From assembly GCA_937967665.1 (NCBI GenBank), contig CALBSZ010000627.1, positions 1-14,435 of the forward strand: 14,435 nucleotides of DNA, in the 5' to 3' direction. This document shows positions 6,880 to 14,435 of the stretch, piece after piece (the first letter of the stretch is position 1; each line of letters starts with the position of its first letter). Origin of the DNA: an uncultured Planctomycetaceae bacterium. GTDB lineage: Bacteria; Planctomycetota; Planctomycetia; Pirellulales; Pirellulaceae. The notes below the pieces were generated by a model, which did no database searches, was not told where the DNA came from, and was given only the letters and a program-made list of their open reading frames with translations. The position numbers were made by a program, and so were the translations under genes.

Positions 6880-7671
6880 GTGCCTGATTTTCTAGTAACT
6901 TGCGAACAGGCCGCTCGCTTGGGCGGCGCCACGCTGATGTCCTGGTTTGGCCGGATTCGCGCAAGAGAAAAAGGACCTCGAGACCTGGTGACCGAGGCGG
7001 ATCTGGCGTCCCAGCAGGCGATTCGCGAATTCCTTTTGGATATCCATCCCGATCACGGCTTTCTGGGCGAAGAAGACGAAGACTTCGCAACTCCGACCGG
7101 CACGGAGTACCGCTGGGTGGTCGATCCCTTGGACGGAACGGCCAATTACGTTCACGGGATGCAGCAGTTTGCCGTGTCGGTGGCCCTGGAGAAAGGGGGG
7201 CAGCCGCTGGCCGGTGCGGTCTACGATCCGATTGCCGATGAATGTTACACCGCAGCCCGTTCGACCGGCGCGTTCCTGAACGGCGAGAAGATTAACGCTA
7301 GTGGCTGTCAGGACTTAGAGCAGGCGATGGTAGCCGCGAGCTTTTCCGCTAACGTCCCGCGGGATTCCATTGAAGTGCGGCGTTTCGTCGAGGTCCTGCA
7401 CGCTGCCCAAACGACGCGACGACTGGGTAGCGCCACCCTGAATCTTTGCTACGTGGCCGCCGGTCGCCTGGATGCTTATTTTGCCACCAGCGTCAAGATC
7501 TGGGATGTCGCCGCCGGCTTGCTCTTGGTCTCCGAAGCGGGTGGCGTGGCGAGCAACCTGGAAGGCGGCGAAATCAATCTTTCCAAGCCGGAATTCTTGG
7601 CCTCGGCCACGCCGCAACTGCAGGAATCAATGCTGGCAACGCTGCGAGCCGCCAACCGTGAGCGAAGCTAG
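6880..7671 (+). CDS. Inositol monophosphatase family protein
   Basis: This 263-residue protein has the full set of motifs of the lithium-sensitive, Mg2+-dependent phosphatase superfamily. DLVTEAD is at 35-41, the metal ligands Glu64-Glu65 lie in FLGEEDE, DPLDGT is at 82-87 (Asp82, Asp85) and WDVAAG at 208-213 (Asp209). Length and spacing are normal for bacterial SuhB/IMPase proteins, so an active enzyme is expected. Substrates in the family include inositol phosphates, fructose-1,6-bisphosphate, histidinol phosphate and 3'-phosphoadenosine 5'-phosphate, and the sequence alone does not decide between them. The start is GTG at 6880, chosen because GGAG lies nine bases upstream (6867-6870) and the N-terminus then fits the family. 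The protein is cytoplasmic, with no signal peptide. It appears to be transcribed alone: the next gene starts about 330 bp downstream. Confidence 0.95.
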   Translation: MPDFLVTCEQAARLGGATLMSWFGRIRAREKGPRDLVTEADLASQQAIREFLLDIHPDHGFLGEEDEDFATPTGTEYRWVVDPLDGTANYVHGMQQFAVSVALEKGGQPLAGAVYDPIADECYTAARSTGAFLNGEKINASGCQDLEQAMVAASFSANVPRDSIEVRRFVEVLHAAQTTRRLGSATLNLCYVAAGRLDAYFATSVKIWDVAAGLLLVSEAGGVASNLEGGEINLSKPEFLASATPQLQESMLATLRAANRERS

Positions 7672-8000
7672 ATGACGCTTTTCTTGTAACGAATGCAAAG
7701 CGAATGGCGAAAATACACTGGTAAGTCAGCAGCTGGCGAGCTGGCAGGCCGTACAACCGGGTGGTGCCTGCCGGTTTCGTCATTTCTCCCGAGTATAACC
7801 GTTACTTTCCACGAAACGGGACGATTGACTTCATTTTCGAGGCCGGGCGGATAGAATAAGAGATGGTTCACTCGTACCGTATTCTCGCCTCTCATTCAGA
7901 CAAACTCGTGCCGGCTGAAACGTTGCCACGCTCGTTTTGTCGGTGATCGTGAACCTTAGCCGATTCCTTGTTTTTCAACCGAGCGGATTTCACATCCATC
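7672..8000. other. Intergenic region between the phosphatase gene and the large beta-protein pair
   Basis: This 329-bp stretch has no gene I can support. An inverted repeat GGCAGGC/GCCTGCC (7743-7749 and 7766-7772) with a 16-base spacer lies about 70 bp after the phosphatase stop, followed by a T-rich but interrupted run. It could be a weak terminator. TTGACT (7825-7830) and TAGAAT (7852-7857) resemble -35 and -10 boxes but are 21 bases apart, too far for a standard sigma-70 promoter. The promoter of the large gene pair probably lies somewhere here. Confidence 0.4.
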
Positions 8001-11000
8001 GTGACACGACTGCTTCTCATCAATCTGTCCTGCGGACTCTCGCTCTTGCTTGCGCAAGCAGTACCGGGTCAACCCGTCGGCGCGGACAGTGGTATGGATA
8101 GCGGAGCAGTGGATGGCGTTCCGGAAACCAAACCGGAAGTGTATTACCTGGAAGACGCCGACGGCAACCTGGTCCCCGTCCCCGGAATCTCCTACGAACT
8201 GTTCATTGAACTGTACAAGCGGCGCAATGATGAAATGGCATTGGACCGCGACCCGGAATTCGTCATCCAGGACGCCAAAATCCAGGGACGCGTGGAAGAC
8301 ACCGTGGCTCGCTTCGCGCTGCGTGCCCGCATTAAGTTGCTGAGGGATTCTCGCGTTCGTATCCCGCTGCGGTTTCCCCACGGGATCGTGACCGATGCGG
8401 ATTCGTTACCGCAGACCGAGGACCTGTTCATTACCTACGACAAGGAAGTGGGTTACCTGGCATGGTTGCAGGGTGAAAAGGATCAGACGAAGACAGTTTC
8501 GCTCGACCTGTCCGTTCCCATCGAGTCCATCGGCGATGAATCGCGATTGGTGCTGGCGATCCCCCGCGCCGTGGCCAACGAACTGACGCTGGACGTGGCG
8601 GATCGGCAGTTAGACGCCAGTGTCAGTAATCCGCTGGAAAACATCCTGCAGGTCCTGCCGCACGGCAAGGGCACGAGGTTGGCGGTCTCGGGACGTGGCG
8701 GCAATCTCAAGCTGAGTTGGAAGAACAAGTCGCAAGTTTCGATCGAACGCCCCGTGGTGCTGAAGGCCGAAGTCGATGAAGTCGTCCGCGTCATGGGGCC
8801 TCAGCAGTATGCCTGCGATTTCGTGATTAGCGTACGCAGTTACCGCGGAGCGTTTGATTCGTTTCATTTAAGGCTGCCGCCGGGCACGGCGATGTTGCCG
8901 GTTTCCAATTCGGAACTGGAGATCAGTGAATTGGAGCCCGAGAAAGAGGGCGACTCCAGCACGCGCCTTTACCTTATCCAGCGCCGCACGGGGAAGAGCA
9001 GCGCGCCGTTGGAACTGCGTGTGACCGCTGAATTGGTGCGGGCGAACCGAGATCCGTCACAATGGTACGAAGTCGGCGGCGTCGAGGTTTTGGAAGCTGT
9101 CGAACAATGGGGACAAGTGACGGCCGAGGTTGGTGGCGACTGGACAGTGCAGTGGAAGCACGGCTTGGACGTAAAGCGCGTCGCTTTGGGCAACGACCAG
9201 AGCCGCTTTGAGTATTATCAGAAGCCGCTGTCATTGCAGATGCATACGACGCCCAAGCCGACACAGGTCTTGATTGTACCGCGGCGCCGAGTGGAAATTG
9301 CGGCGGGTCATGCCGAGCTGAACGGGACCTTTGAATACGAGGTGCGCGGGAATTCGGCGGTCGTGGTGACGCTGGAACTAGGCGATTGGCAACTGGAGAG
9401 TTTCGAGCCACTCACGCTGTTGCGGGCAGACTGGCAGGAGGAGCTCAAGAACGGCACGCTGGAAGTGACTCTACCGCCCGGTAGCTCGTCGGCATTCACG
9501 CTGCAGGCACGACTGCCGATTCTGGATGACGCCGACCGGATTGCCCTGACACGAATGCGGATCGCAGGTGCGAACGTACAGCCGGGTTCATTGACCGTCG
9601 TACCGCGCGACAACATCGCGCTGACGCCGTTGGAAAAAGACATCCAGGGACTTTTCGCCGTCGCTTCCAGCAGCGATGCCGGCGGTGCCACGACTACTCG
9701 CGAACTCGCCTACCGCGACCGCGCGGGAGCTCCGGAAGCGGTTTTTGTCGGAACGTTTGAAGTACGCCCGCGTGCGGTGGCGGTGAGCTGCGTCAATGAC
9801 GTTCAAATCGCCGACGAGCAAATGCAAGTTGAACAGCGGTTCGACTACGTGGTCTCGTACGAAGCAATCGACGAATTGCAGCTACAAGTACCCCAGGAAG
9901 TGATGGCGTCCGGTACATTGCAGGTTTTTCAGAAAGGAGATTCGCTGGTACCTCTGGTCATTGCGGCGAATCAGGAGCCGGCTGCCGACACGGTCGCGGT
10001 CAATCTGCAGCAAAGCCACGTCGGGCTGATTTCGCTTGTCGTGCAGTTCACGCGACCGATTTCGAAGGACATGACGTCGTTTGCGCTGGTCATGCCAGAC
10101 AAGGTCCAAGTCAACCAGGTCGTCTCGAACGTCACGACAATCACGTCGGCAAATGGCATTCATGTTTCGCCGGTGCAGGCCGGTTGGCGTGTGCTGCCCG
10201 CTGCCGACAGCGGGAACGCGGCCAGCAGCAGCACGCTGACTTCCGGGGAGCTGTTGAATCAAGTCGCTATCGATGTCGTGGCGGAAGCAAATCAGGAACC
10301 GGAAACCACAACCATCCAGAAGGCTTGGATTCAGAGCTGGATTGGCGAGCGGGAGCGGCAAGACCGCATCGTGTACAACTTGAATACCCGTAGCGAGAAA
10401 CTGGTATTCCAGATTCCCGCCTTGGCGAGCGTGGCGAACGCCGCCGTGGACGGGCGCTTGACCCCCGCCGCGCCGGCAGCAGACGGGACGGTCCAATTGC
10501 CGATCGCAACCGACACGGCGGCCGCCGGTGAACACGTTGTGGAGTTATGGCTGCAATACGGCGAGGCCGCTTCGTCGAACGGCGAAAGGAAACTTCAGAT
10601 CCCCGAAATGAAGAACGCCGGCCGGCCCAGATTCGTCTATTGGCAGGTGGCCTTGCCGCGTAACGAGCATTTGCTGTTGACGCCCACTGGTTTCACTTCC
10701 GAACAACAGTGGAGCTGGAAGCAGTGGTTTTGGGGGCAATCGGCCAGATTGAATCAGCAGCAGTTGGAAGCCTGGAGCGGGGCGAGTACCCAGACGGACC
10801 TGCCGGCACGGACCAACCAGTACTTGTACAGTTCGTTCGGCGCGACGCCCGAAATGACCATCTCGCCAACGCGGCAAACCTACCTGTTCTTCGGCCTTTC
10901 CCTGACGGCCTTCGTGGTGGGTCTGTTGACCTTGGAGTTCGGGTGGCTGACAAAGCCGACCTTCTATTTGGCGATCGGGGTCCTGCTGGTGGTCGCCTCG

Positions 11001-11258
11001 TGTTTCTCGGCGGACTTGATCCTGATGCTGACGACGCTGGGAGCTTTTGGCGTCGTGCTGGCCGTTATCGCCCATCTGCTGCGACAGTGGGCGCTGGCTA
11101 CCGAAGCCGCACCCGCAACGCCGGTTTCCGGCAGCTTCGAAGGAACCGATTCCAAGACCGTGCAGGGACGGTTGCTGTCGCTGGATCAAAGTTCACAGGT
11201 ATCCACGGCAGCAGGACAACTCGGAATCCCTCTCAGCGTCACGGAACCAAAGACATGA
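8001..11258 (+). CDS. Large exported beta-rich membrane-anchored protein, first of an overlapping pair
   Basis: From GTG at 8001 this gives 1085 residues with a clean signal peptide (MTRLLLINLSCGLSLLLAQA). A TTG at 7968 in the same frame would add 11 residues; neither has a good ribosome binding site. After the signal comes a short stretch, LEDADGNLVPVPGISYELF, then about 880 residues of alternating hydrophobic strands and charged turns with few Cys, which suggests a row of beta-sandwich domains outside the cytoplasmic membrane. A C-terminal membrane region starts near residue 960 with three hydrophobic segments (LFFGLSLTAFVVGLLTL, FYLAIGVLLVVASCF, LILMLTTLGAFGVVLAVIAHLL). A tail of about 56 residues follows. 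No catalytic motif is visible. The stop overlaps the next start as ATGA, so the two products are probably made together and may interact. I recognise no named family; a structural or adhesive envelope role is only inference. Confidence 0.9.
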   Translation: MTRLLLINLSCGLSLLLAQAVPGQPVGADSGMDSGAVDGVPETKPEVYYLEDADGNLVPVPGISYELFIELYKRRNDEMALDRDPEFVIQDAKIQGRVEDTVARFALRARIKLLRDSRVRIPLRFPHGIVTDADSLPQTEDLFITYDKEVGYLAWLQGEKDQTKTVSLDLSVPIESIGDESRLVLAIPRAVANELTLDVADRQLDASVSNPLENILQVLPHGKGTRLAVSGRGGNLKLSWKNKSQVSIERPVVLKAEVDEVVRVMGPQQYACDFVISVRSYRGAFDSFHLRLPPGTAMLPVSNSELEISELEPEKEGDSSTRLYLIQRRTGKSSAPLELRVTAELVRANRDPSQWYEVGGVEVLEAVEQWGQVTAEVGGDWTVQWKHGLDVKRVALGNDQSRFEYYQKPLSLQMHTTPKPTQVLIVPRRRVEIAAGHAELNGTFEYEVRGNSAVVVTLELGDWQLESFEPLTLLRADWQEELKNGTLEVTLPPGSSSAFTLQARLPILDDADRIALTRMRIAGANVQPGSLTVVPRDNIALTPLEKDIQGLFAVASSSDAGGATTTRELAYRDRAGAPEAVFVGTFEVRPRAVAVSCVNDVQIADEQMQVEQRFDYVVSYEAIDELQLQVPQEVMASGTLQVFQKGDSLVPLVIAANQEPAADTVAVNLQQSHVGLISLVVQFTRPISKDMTSFALVMPDKVQVNQVVSNVTTITSANGIHVSPVQAGWRVLPAADSGNAASSSTLTSGELLNQVAIDVVAEANQEPETTTIQKAWIQSWIGERERQDRIVYNLNTRSEKLVFQIPALASVANAAVDGRLTPAAPAADGTVQLPIATDTAAAGEHVVELWLQYGEAASSNGERKLQIPEMKNAGRPRFVYWQVALPRNEHLLLTPTGFTSEQQWSWKQWFWGQSARLNQQQLEAWSGASTQTDLPARTNQYLYSSFGATPEMTISPTRQTYLFFGLSLTAFVVGLLTLEFGWLTKPTFYLAIGVLLVVASCFSADLILMLTTLGAFGVVLAVIAHLLRQWALATEAAPATPVSGSFEGTDSKTVQGRLLSLDQSSQVSTAAGQLGIPLSVTEPKT

Positions 11259-13165
11259 ACGCGTGGGGAAAGCGGGTTCCGACGATTCTCATCGCGCTGG
11301 CGGTTTGTTTGCTCGCCGAACCAGCCGGCGCGGACGAGACCGCTGAATCGCTGCGTTACCGCAGGATTTTTGTACGGGATAGCCAGATTCGCGAAGGGCA
11401 CATTGCCGCTTTGGCGGAAGGCTACTTGCCGATCAAGCGCAGCGAATTCGAGGCCCTGGTCGCGCCGGATCGCGGTGACCGGCCACGCCTCCAGACCGTC
11501 ACACTGACAGCGAACTTTGACGGGCAGCGCACGTTGTCCGGCACCGCTGTACTGGACGTCGTCGCGCCGGAGGGAATCTTTGCCTTGCCTTTGGACCCGT
11601 TGAACCTGGCGGTCGTGGAGCCTACCTGGCAAGGCAGCAAGCTGGAACCGGTACGAATAGGACTGGCCCCGGACGGCACCACCGTTGCCATGGTTCCCGC
11701 CAGCGGTCAGTTACAGTTCGGCTGGAGCCTGGTGGGAAAGCCAACCGCGCCCGACGACGTCGTTTTTCCGATACGGCTGCCGCCTGCAGCCACACATCGA
11801 TTGCTGTTGCAACTGCCCGTGGGCCGGGTGCCTACCACGGACGTCGGCCTGATCCGGCTTTTACCCCTCGAAACGGGAACAGCGGAAGACAAGACGCTGG
11901 CTTCCTGGCAGATTGACTTGGGAGGATCGGCGTCAGCAAACCTGGTCATCCGTTCGCAGCGAGCTGTTTCTCCGCAAAATGTTCGCGTCAAACAGCGGGC
12001 GGATTACGAATTGAGGGAAACCGGTATCAGCGCGTCGGGCGAAATTCGACTCGACGTCGTGGGCGCGCCCCTGCGTCAACTGCAACTCAAGATCGATCCG
12101 CGGCTTTCCTTGATCTCGGCGAAATTTGGCGATCTGGATCTGGAATTTGCCGAGCAGGCGGATGGCGCAGGAACGCCTACGACCTTGATTTATCTGCCGA
12201 ACTCCTTCGTGGGCACGGACCGCCGCGTGCGCTGGACGGCGTTCGCCAGCTTGCCCTTGGGAAGTTCCTTTGCCTTACCGACTGTCACCGTGCAAAACGC
12301 ATTCTGGGAAGAGGCGGAGCTGAAAGTGCGAGTCAACGAACCGCTGGAACTCGCTGAACTCGAACTTCACGGGCTCGAGCAGTCCAGTGTCAGCATGCTT
12401 CCCGCCAATGCGGGCGAAGAACTCCGTTTCCGGCAGTTCCGGCAGGACAGCCAAACCGTCCTGCGACTGACGCGGCGTGCCGAGCAGCCCAGTGCACGCT
12501 CGGGACTCGCCGTGCGCGTGGGCCGGCAGGACATCAACGCGATTGGCAAGTTGGTTTTGACGTCGCTGGGTGAGAACCCGGTCCAACTGCAGACGAACGC
12601 GGGCGGCTGGAGCATCCAGTCGGTTGCGGCGGAACCCACAAGCGCGATCAAGTCGTGGAGTGTTGTTGAGGAGGGCGGTCGCCGCTGGCTGCGCATCCAG
12701 TTGCAACCACCACCGGATGAGACAGAGTCGATCCAGCTGACCATCCAGGCGCAACGGCCGACGCTTGGCGGAGACGTGGCGATGTCTGGCGAAGCCTTGC
12801 AACTGCTGGATTTCCAGGATGTCCGACAGGAGCGCGCCCTGGTGGCCGTCAGCACCGTTGCTTCCAGCCAGCTGATCGTCAGGCGGGATGCGGATGCGCT
12901 GCGAGTCGACGCGCGCAAACTTCCGGAAGCGGATGCGTCGCTACTTGCCACGGATGCCGCTGCCATTGTCTTTGACGCACGGGTCAACATCGCGCCGATC
13001 GAAATCGCGCTGGAAGACAAGTTCCCTCGCATTCAAGGCGAGCTTTCCCTCGTCGCCAATGTGATGGAATCGTTGCAGCCGGATCGCCTGCAGGTCATCC
13101 AGCAGTTCGGGCTGCGCTGTATCCCCTTGCAGTCGCAGCTCAGCCAGTTGCGCGTGCGTTTTTAG
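11255..13165 (+). CDS. Second large exported beta-rich protein, part before an in-frame TAG
   Basis: ATG at 11255 overlaps the previous stop by ATGA, and the signal peptide MNAWGKRVPTILIALAVCLL ending in AGA-DE supports this start; the same frame extends upstream only as a shadow of the preceding gene. The 636 residues before the TAG are mostly beta-strand-like. An early segment around residues 50-110 (YLPIKRSEFEALV, then RTLSGTAVLDVV) parallels the start of the mature part of the upstream protein. No cytochrome, protease or glycosidase motif is seen. The TAG falls within a regular strand-turn pattern (SQLRVRF, stop, EPFTGAVTWGF), and the membrane segments lie beyond it. If translation stops here, the product would be secreted without its anchor. 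The gene may be a pseudogene, misread at one base, or read through. Confidence 0.85.
   Translation: MNAWGKRVPTILIALAVCLLAEPAGADETAESLRYRRIFVRDSQIREGHIAALAEGYLPIKRSEFEALVAPDRGDRPRLQTVTLTANFDGQRTLSGTAVLDVVAPEGIFALPLDPLNLAVVEPTWQGSKLEPVRIGLAPDGTTVAMVPASGQLQFGWSLVGKPTAPDDVVFPIRLPPAATHRLLLQLPVGRVPTTDVGLIRLLPLETGTAEDKTLASWQIDLGGSASANLVIRSQRAVSPQNVRVKQRADYELRETGISASGEIRLDVVGAPLRQLQLKIDPRLSLISAKFGDLDLEFAEQADGAGTPTTLIYLPNSFVGTDRRVRWTAFASLPLGSSFALPTVTVQNAFWEEAELKVRVNEPLELAELELHGLEQSSVSMLPANAGEELRFRQFRQDSQTVLRLTRRAEQPSARSGLAVRVGRQDINAIGKLVLTSLGENPVQLQTNAGGWSIQSVAAEPTSAIKSWSVVEEGGRRWLRIQLQPPPDETESIQLTIQAQRPTLGGDVAMSGEALQLLDFQDVRQERALVAVSTVASSQLIVRRDADALRVDARKLPEADASLLATDAAAIVFDARVNIAPIEIALEDKFPRIQGELSLVANVMESLQPDRLQVIQQFGLRCIPLQSQLSQLRVRF
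13163..13165 (+). other. In-frame amber codon interrupting the second large gene
   Basis: TAG lies in the frame of the ATG at 11255. The frame resumes at 13166 and stays open for 413 codons to TAA at 14405-14407. The 17 codons between the TAG and the next start-like codon read as ordinary protein (EPFTGAVTWGFAGERDT). The frame is unchanged across it, so a single base substitution, not an indel, explains it. Read as a sense codon it gives one protein of 1050 residues, close to the 1085 of the upstream partner. Confidence 0.8.
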
Positions 13166-13216
13166 GAACCCTTTACGGGCGCGGTCACCTGGGGCTTTGC
13201 GGGAGAAAGGGACACG

Positions 13217-14407
13217 TTGCTGAGTGCGCAGCGCGCGTCCGATAGTCGTAGCAACGAGTGGATCGTGCAGTTGCCCCGCCCGCGTTCCCAGCCGTTCGAA
13301 ATCGAAGTGATCCACGTCGCTGATCTGCAAGAGTCGTGCAAACTGCCCTTGCCAAGCTTGCCCGATGCGCAGGATCAGACCGGTCGGGTGGCCGTGCAAG
13401 CCGCTCCGAATGTCACGCTCGCAATCGAGGCCCTGGACGTTCATGCCATTCCTCGCGAATTTGCTTCGCCCGACCAGTTGCCGACGGAACGAGCTGCCTA
13501 TCGTTACGCGCCTTCGAATCCTGGCATGGTCCAGCTTCAACACGCCGGCGATTCCGCCGCGGAAGCGGGCTATTGGATTCGTCACTGTGACGGTGAAATC
13601 CAGGTTGCGGCGGATGGCTCGATGCAGTGTTCGCTTGACCTCACGATCGAAAGCTGTCATAGCAGAGTGATGCCCGTCCGGCTGCCCGCCGGTGCCAGGC
13701 TTTTGCGAATGGACAGCGATGGCTTGACACAACCGGTTACGCGGGGAGAAGGGGGAGTTGTCGTCATCCCCCTCAGCAAGACCCAGCGAATCACGCCGGT
13801 CCACCTCGAATACCAGATCCGCGGACGATCGCTGGGCAATTCGGGAACCGTCGAGTGTCACGTCCCTTCGATCGACGCACCTGTGTTTGATGGGGCCCTC
13901 CAACTGAAACTGCCGCCGGGCTACGTGGTGGAAACGGCGCTGCATCTGGATTGGCGCGAGCGGCTGCTGGGCCCGCTGGATCGCCGCAAGACAGGCCATT
14001 TGTGGCTCGGAGAAACGGCGGAACAGGTGGGAGGCTGGACCACCTTCAATGTGCCTCTGGAGACCTTGAATGCGACCAGCGCGAAAACGCTGAACTACAC
14101 GCGGCTGATGTTCGTGCAGGCCAGCAGCTGGGCCTGGTTGATCACGGTGTTTGCGTTCACCTGGTGGGCGGGTGCCTACTTGCGCCGCCGCGCTTTCGTC
14201 TTGCCGGCGCTGGTCGCCCTGACGGCGCTCGCCGTGCCCGACCCGATTGCCCCGTGGGTTACGGCAACGTTCCTCGGTACGCTCTGCGGTGTCGTCGTCT
14301 TCCACTTGCAGCAACCATGGTCGTCAGCGAATGCCGGCCCGGAAAGCGACGATCGCTCGAAACTTTCGTCGGCCGCCTCCGCGACAATGCTGTTGCTGGC
14401 GATATAA
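13217..14407 (+). CDS. Second large protein, part after the TAG, with the membrane anchor
   Basis: This frame is the direct continuation of the gene starting at 11255. If translated separately, the first start-like codon is TTG at 13217, with GGAG at 13202-13205 and AAGGG at 13207-13211 upstream, so reinitiation is conceivable. That would give 396 residues without a signal peptide. The first 290 or so are beta-strand-like (for example PVRLPAGARLLRMDS and LQLKLPPGYVVE). Hydrophobic segments follow: SSWAWLITVFAFTWWAGAYL, FVLPALVALTALAV and WVTATFLGTLCGVVVFHL. Counted from 11255 the first begins near residue 955, matching residue 960 in the upstream protein, and the FVLPAL/GVVVFHL part resembles the partner's FYLAIG/GVVLAVIAHLL. 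A short tail ends in MLLLAI before TAA. It is best seen as the 3' part of one broken or recoded gene. Confidence 0.8.
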   Translation: MLSAQRASDSRSNEWIVQLPRPRSQPFEIEVIHVADLQESCKLPLPSLPDAQDQTGRVAVQAAPNVTLAIEALDVHAIPREFASPDQLPTERAAYRYAPSNPGMVQLQHAGDSAAEAGYWIRHCDGEIQVAADGSMQCSLDLTIESCHSRVMPVRLPAGARLLRMDSDGLTQPVTRGEGGVVVIPLSKTQRITPVHLEYQIRGRSLGNSGTVECHVPSIDAPVFDGALQLKLPPGYVVETALHLDWRERLLGPLDRRKTGHLWLGETAEQVGGWTTFNVPLETLNATSAKTLNYTRLMFVQASSWAWLITVFAFTWWAGAYLRRRAFVLPALVALTALAVPDPIAPWVTATFLGTLCGVVVFHLQQPWSSANAGPESDDRSKLSSAASATMLLLAI

Positions 14408-14435
14408 TCAACTTTCGTGAAGGCACCTACTCATT

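Noticed and set aside
7825..7857. TTGACT and TAGAAT as a promoter for the large gene pair
   Set aside because: The spacing of 21 bases is too long for a standard sigma-70 promoter, so it is only noted in the intergenic entry.
10709..11254. Possible upstream extension of the second large gene
   Set aside because: This part of the frame overlaps the C-terminal membrane region of the first gene; the ATG at 11255 with signal peptide and ATGA overlap is the natural start.
13100..13220. Frameshift as the cause of the split in the second large gene
   Set aside because: The frame before and after the TAG is the same, so an indel cannot explain it.
12941..14314. Minus-strand open frame of 457 codons spanning the amber codon
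   Set aside because: It is Arg/Gln/His-rich with no motif, while the plus strand reads through with signal, strand pattern and membrane segments.

Overview
The window looks like a chromosomal segment from a planctomycete, most likely of the Pirellulales/Pirellulaceae type. The grounds are a DUF1501 protein beside a DUF1549/DUF1553 (PSD1-type) protein with a planctomycete cytochrome-c-like motif, very large secreted beta-rich proteins, weak or absent Shine-Dalgarno sites, and fairly high GC. This assignment is inference from family knowledge; no database search was possible.

Left part, minus strand (1-5313). Transcribed right to left are a tRNA-Gly(CCC), a 73-residue protein of unknown function with a good ribosome binding site, a 1116-residue exported protein (CxxCH haem site, DUF1549, second CxxCH, PA14, jelly-roll-like region, DUF1553), and a Tat-exported DUF1501 protein cut by the window edge. 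The last two form the PSD1/DUF1501 pair that planctomycetes carry in many copies.

Middle (5314-7671). Two 135-bp palindromic repeats of one MITE-like family lie in opposite orientation, each bounded by TA. The second supplies the stop codon of a minus-strand gene for an unrecognised 228-residue protein. A 450-bp gene-poor, partly AT-rich gap follows. It holds a convincing minus-strand intrinsic terminator that closes no convincing gene. Next comes a plus-strand inositol-monophosphatase-family gene with all its metal-site motifs.

Right part, plus strand (8001-14407). Two very large genes overlap by ATGA. Each encodes a signal peptide, about 930 residues of mostly beta-strand character, and hydrophobic membrane segments starting near residue 955-960, followed by a short tail. 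I recognise no named family. The second gene is interrupted by an in-frame TAG (13163-13165), after which the same frame stays open for 413 codons through the membrane segments. It is therefore either a recent nonsense mutation, a sequence error, a split gene with reinitiation, or a readthrough case. This pair, with its matching architecture and the amber codon, is the most interesting part of the window.
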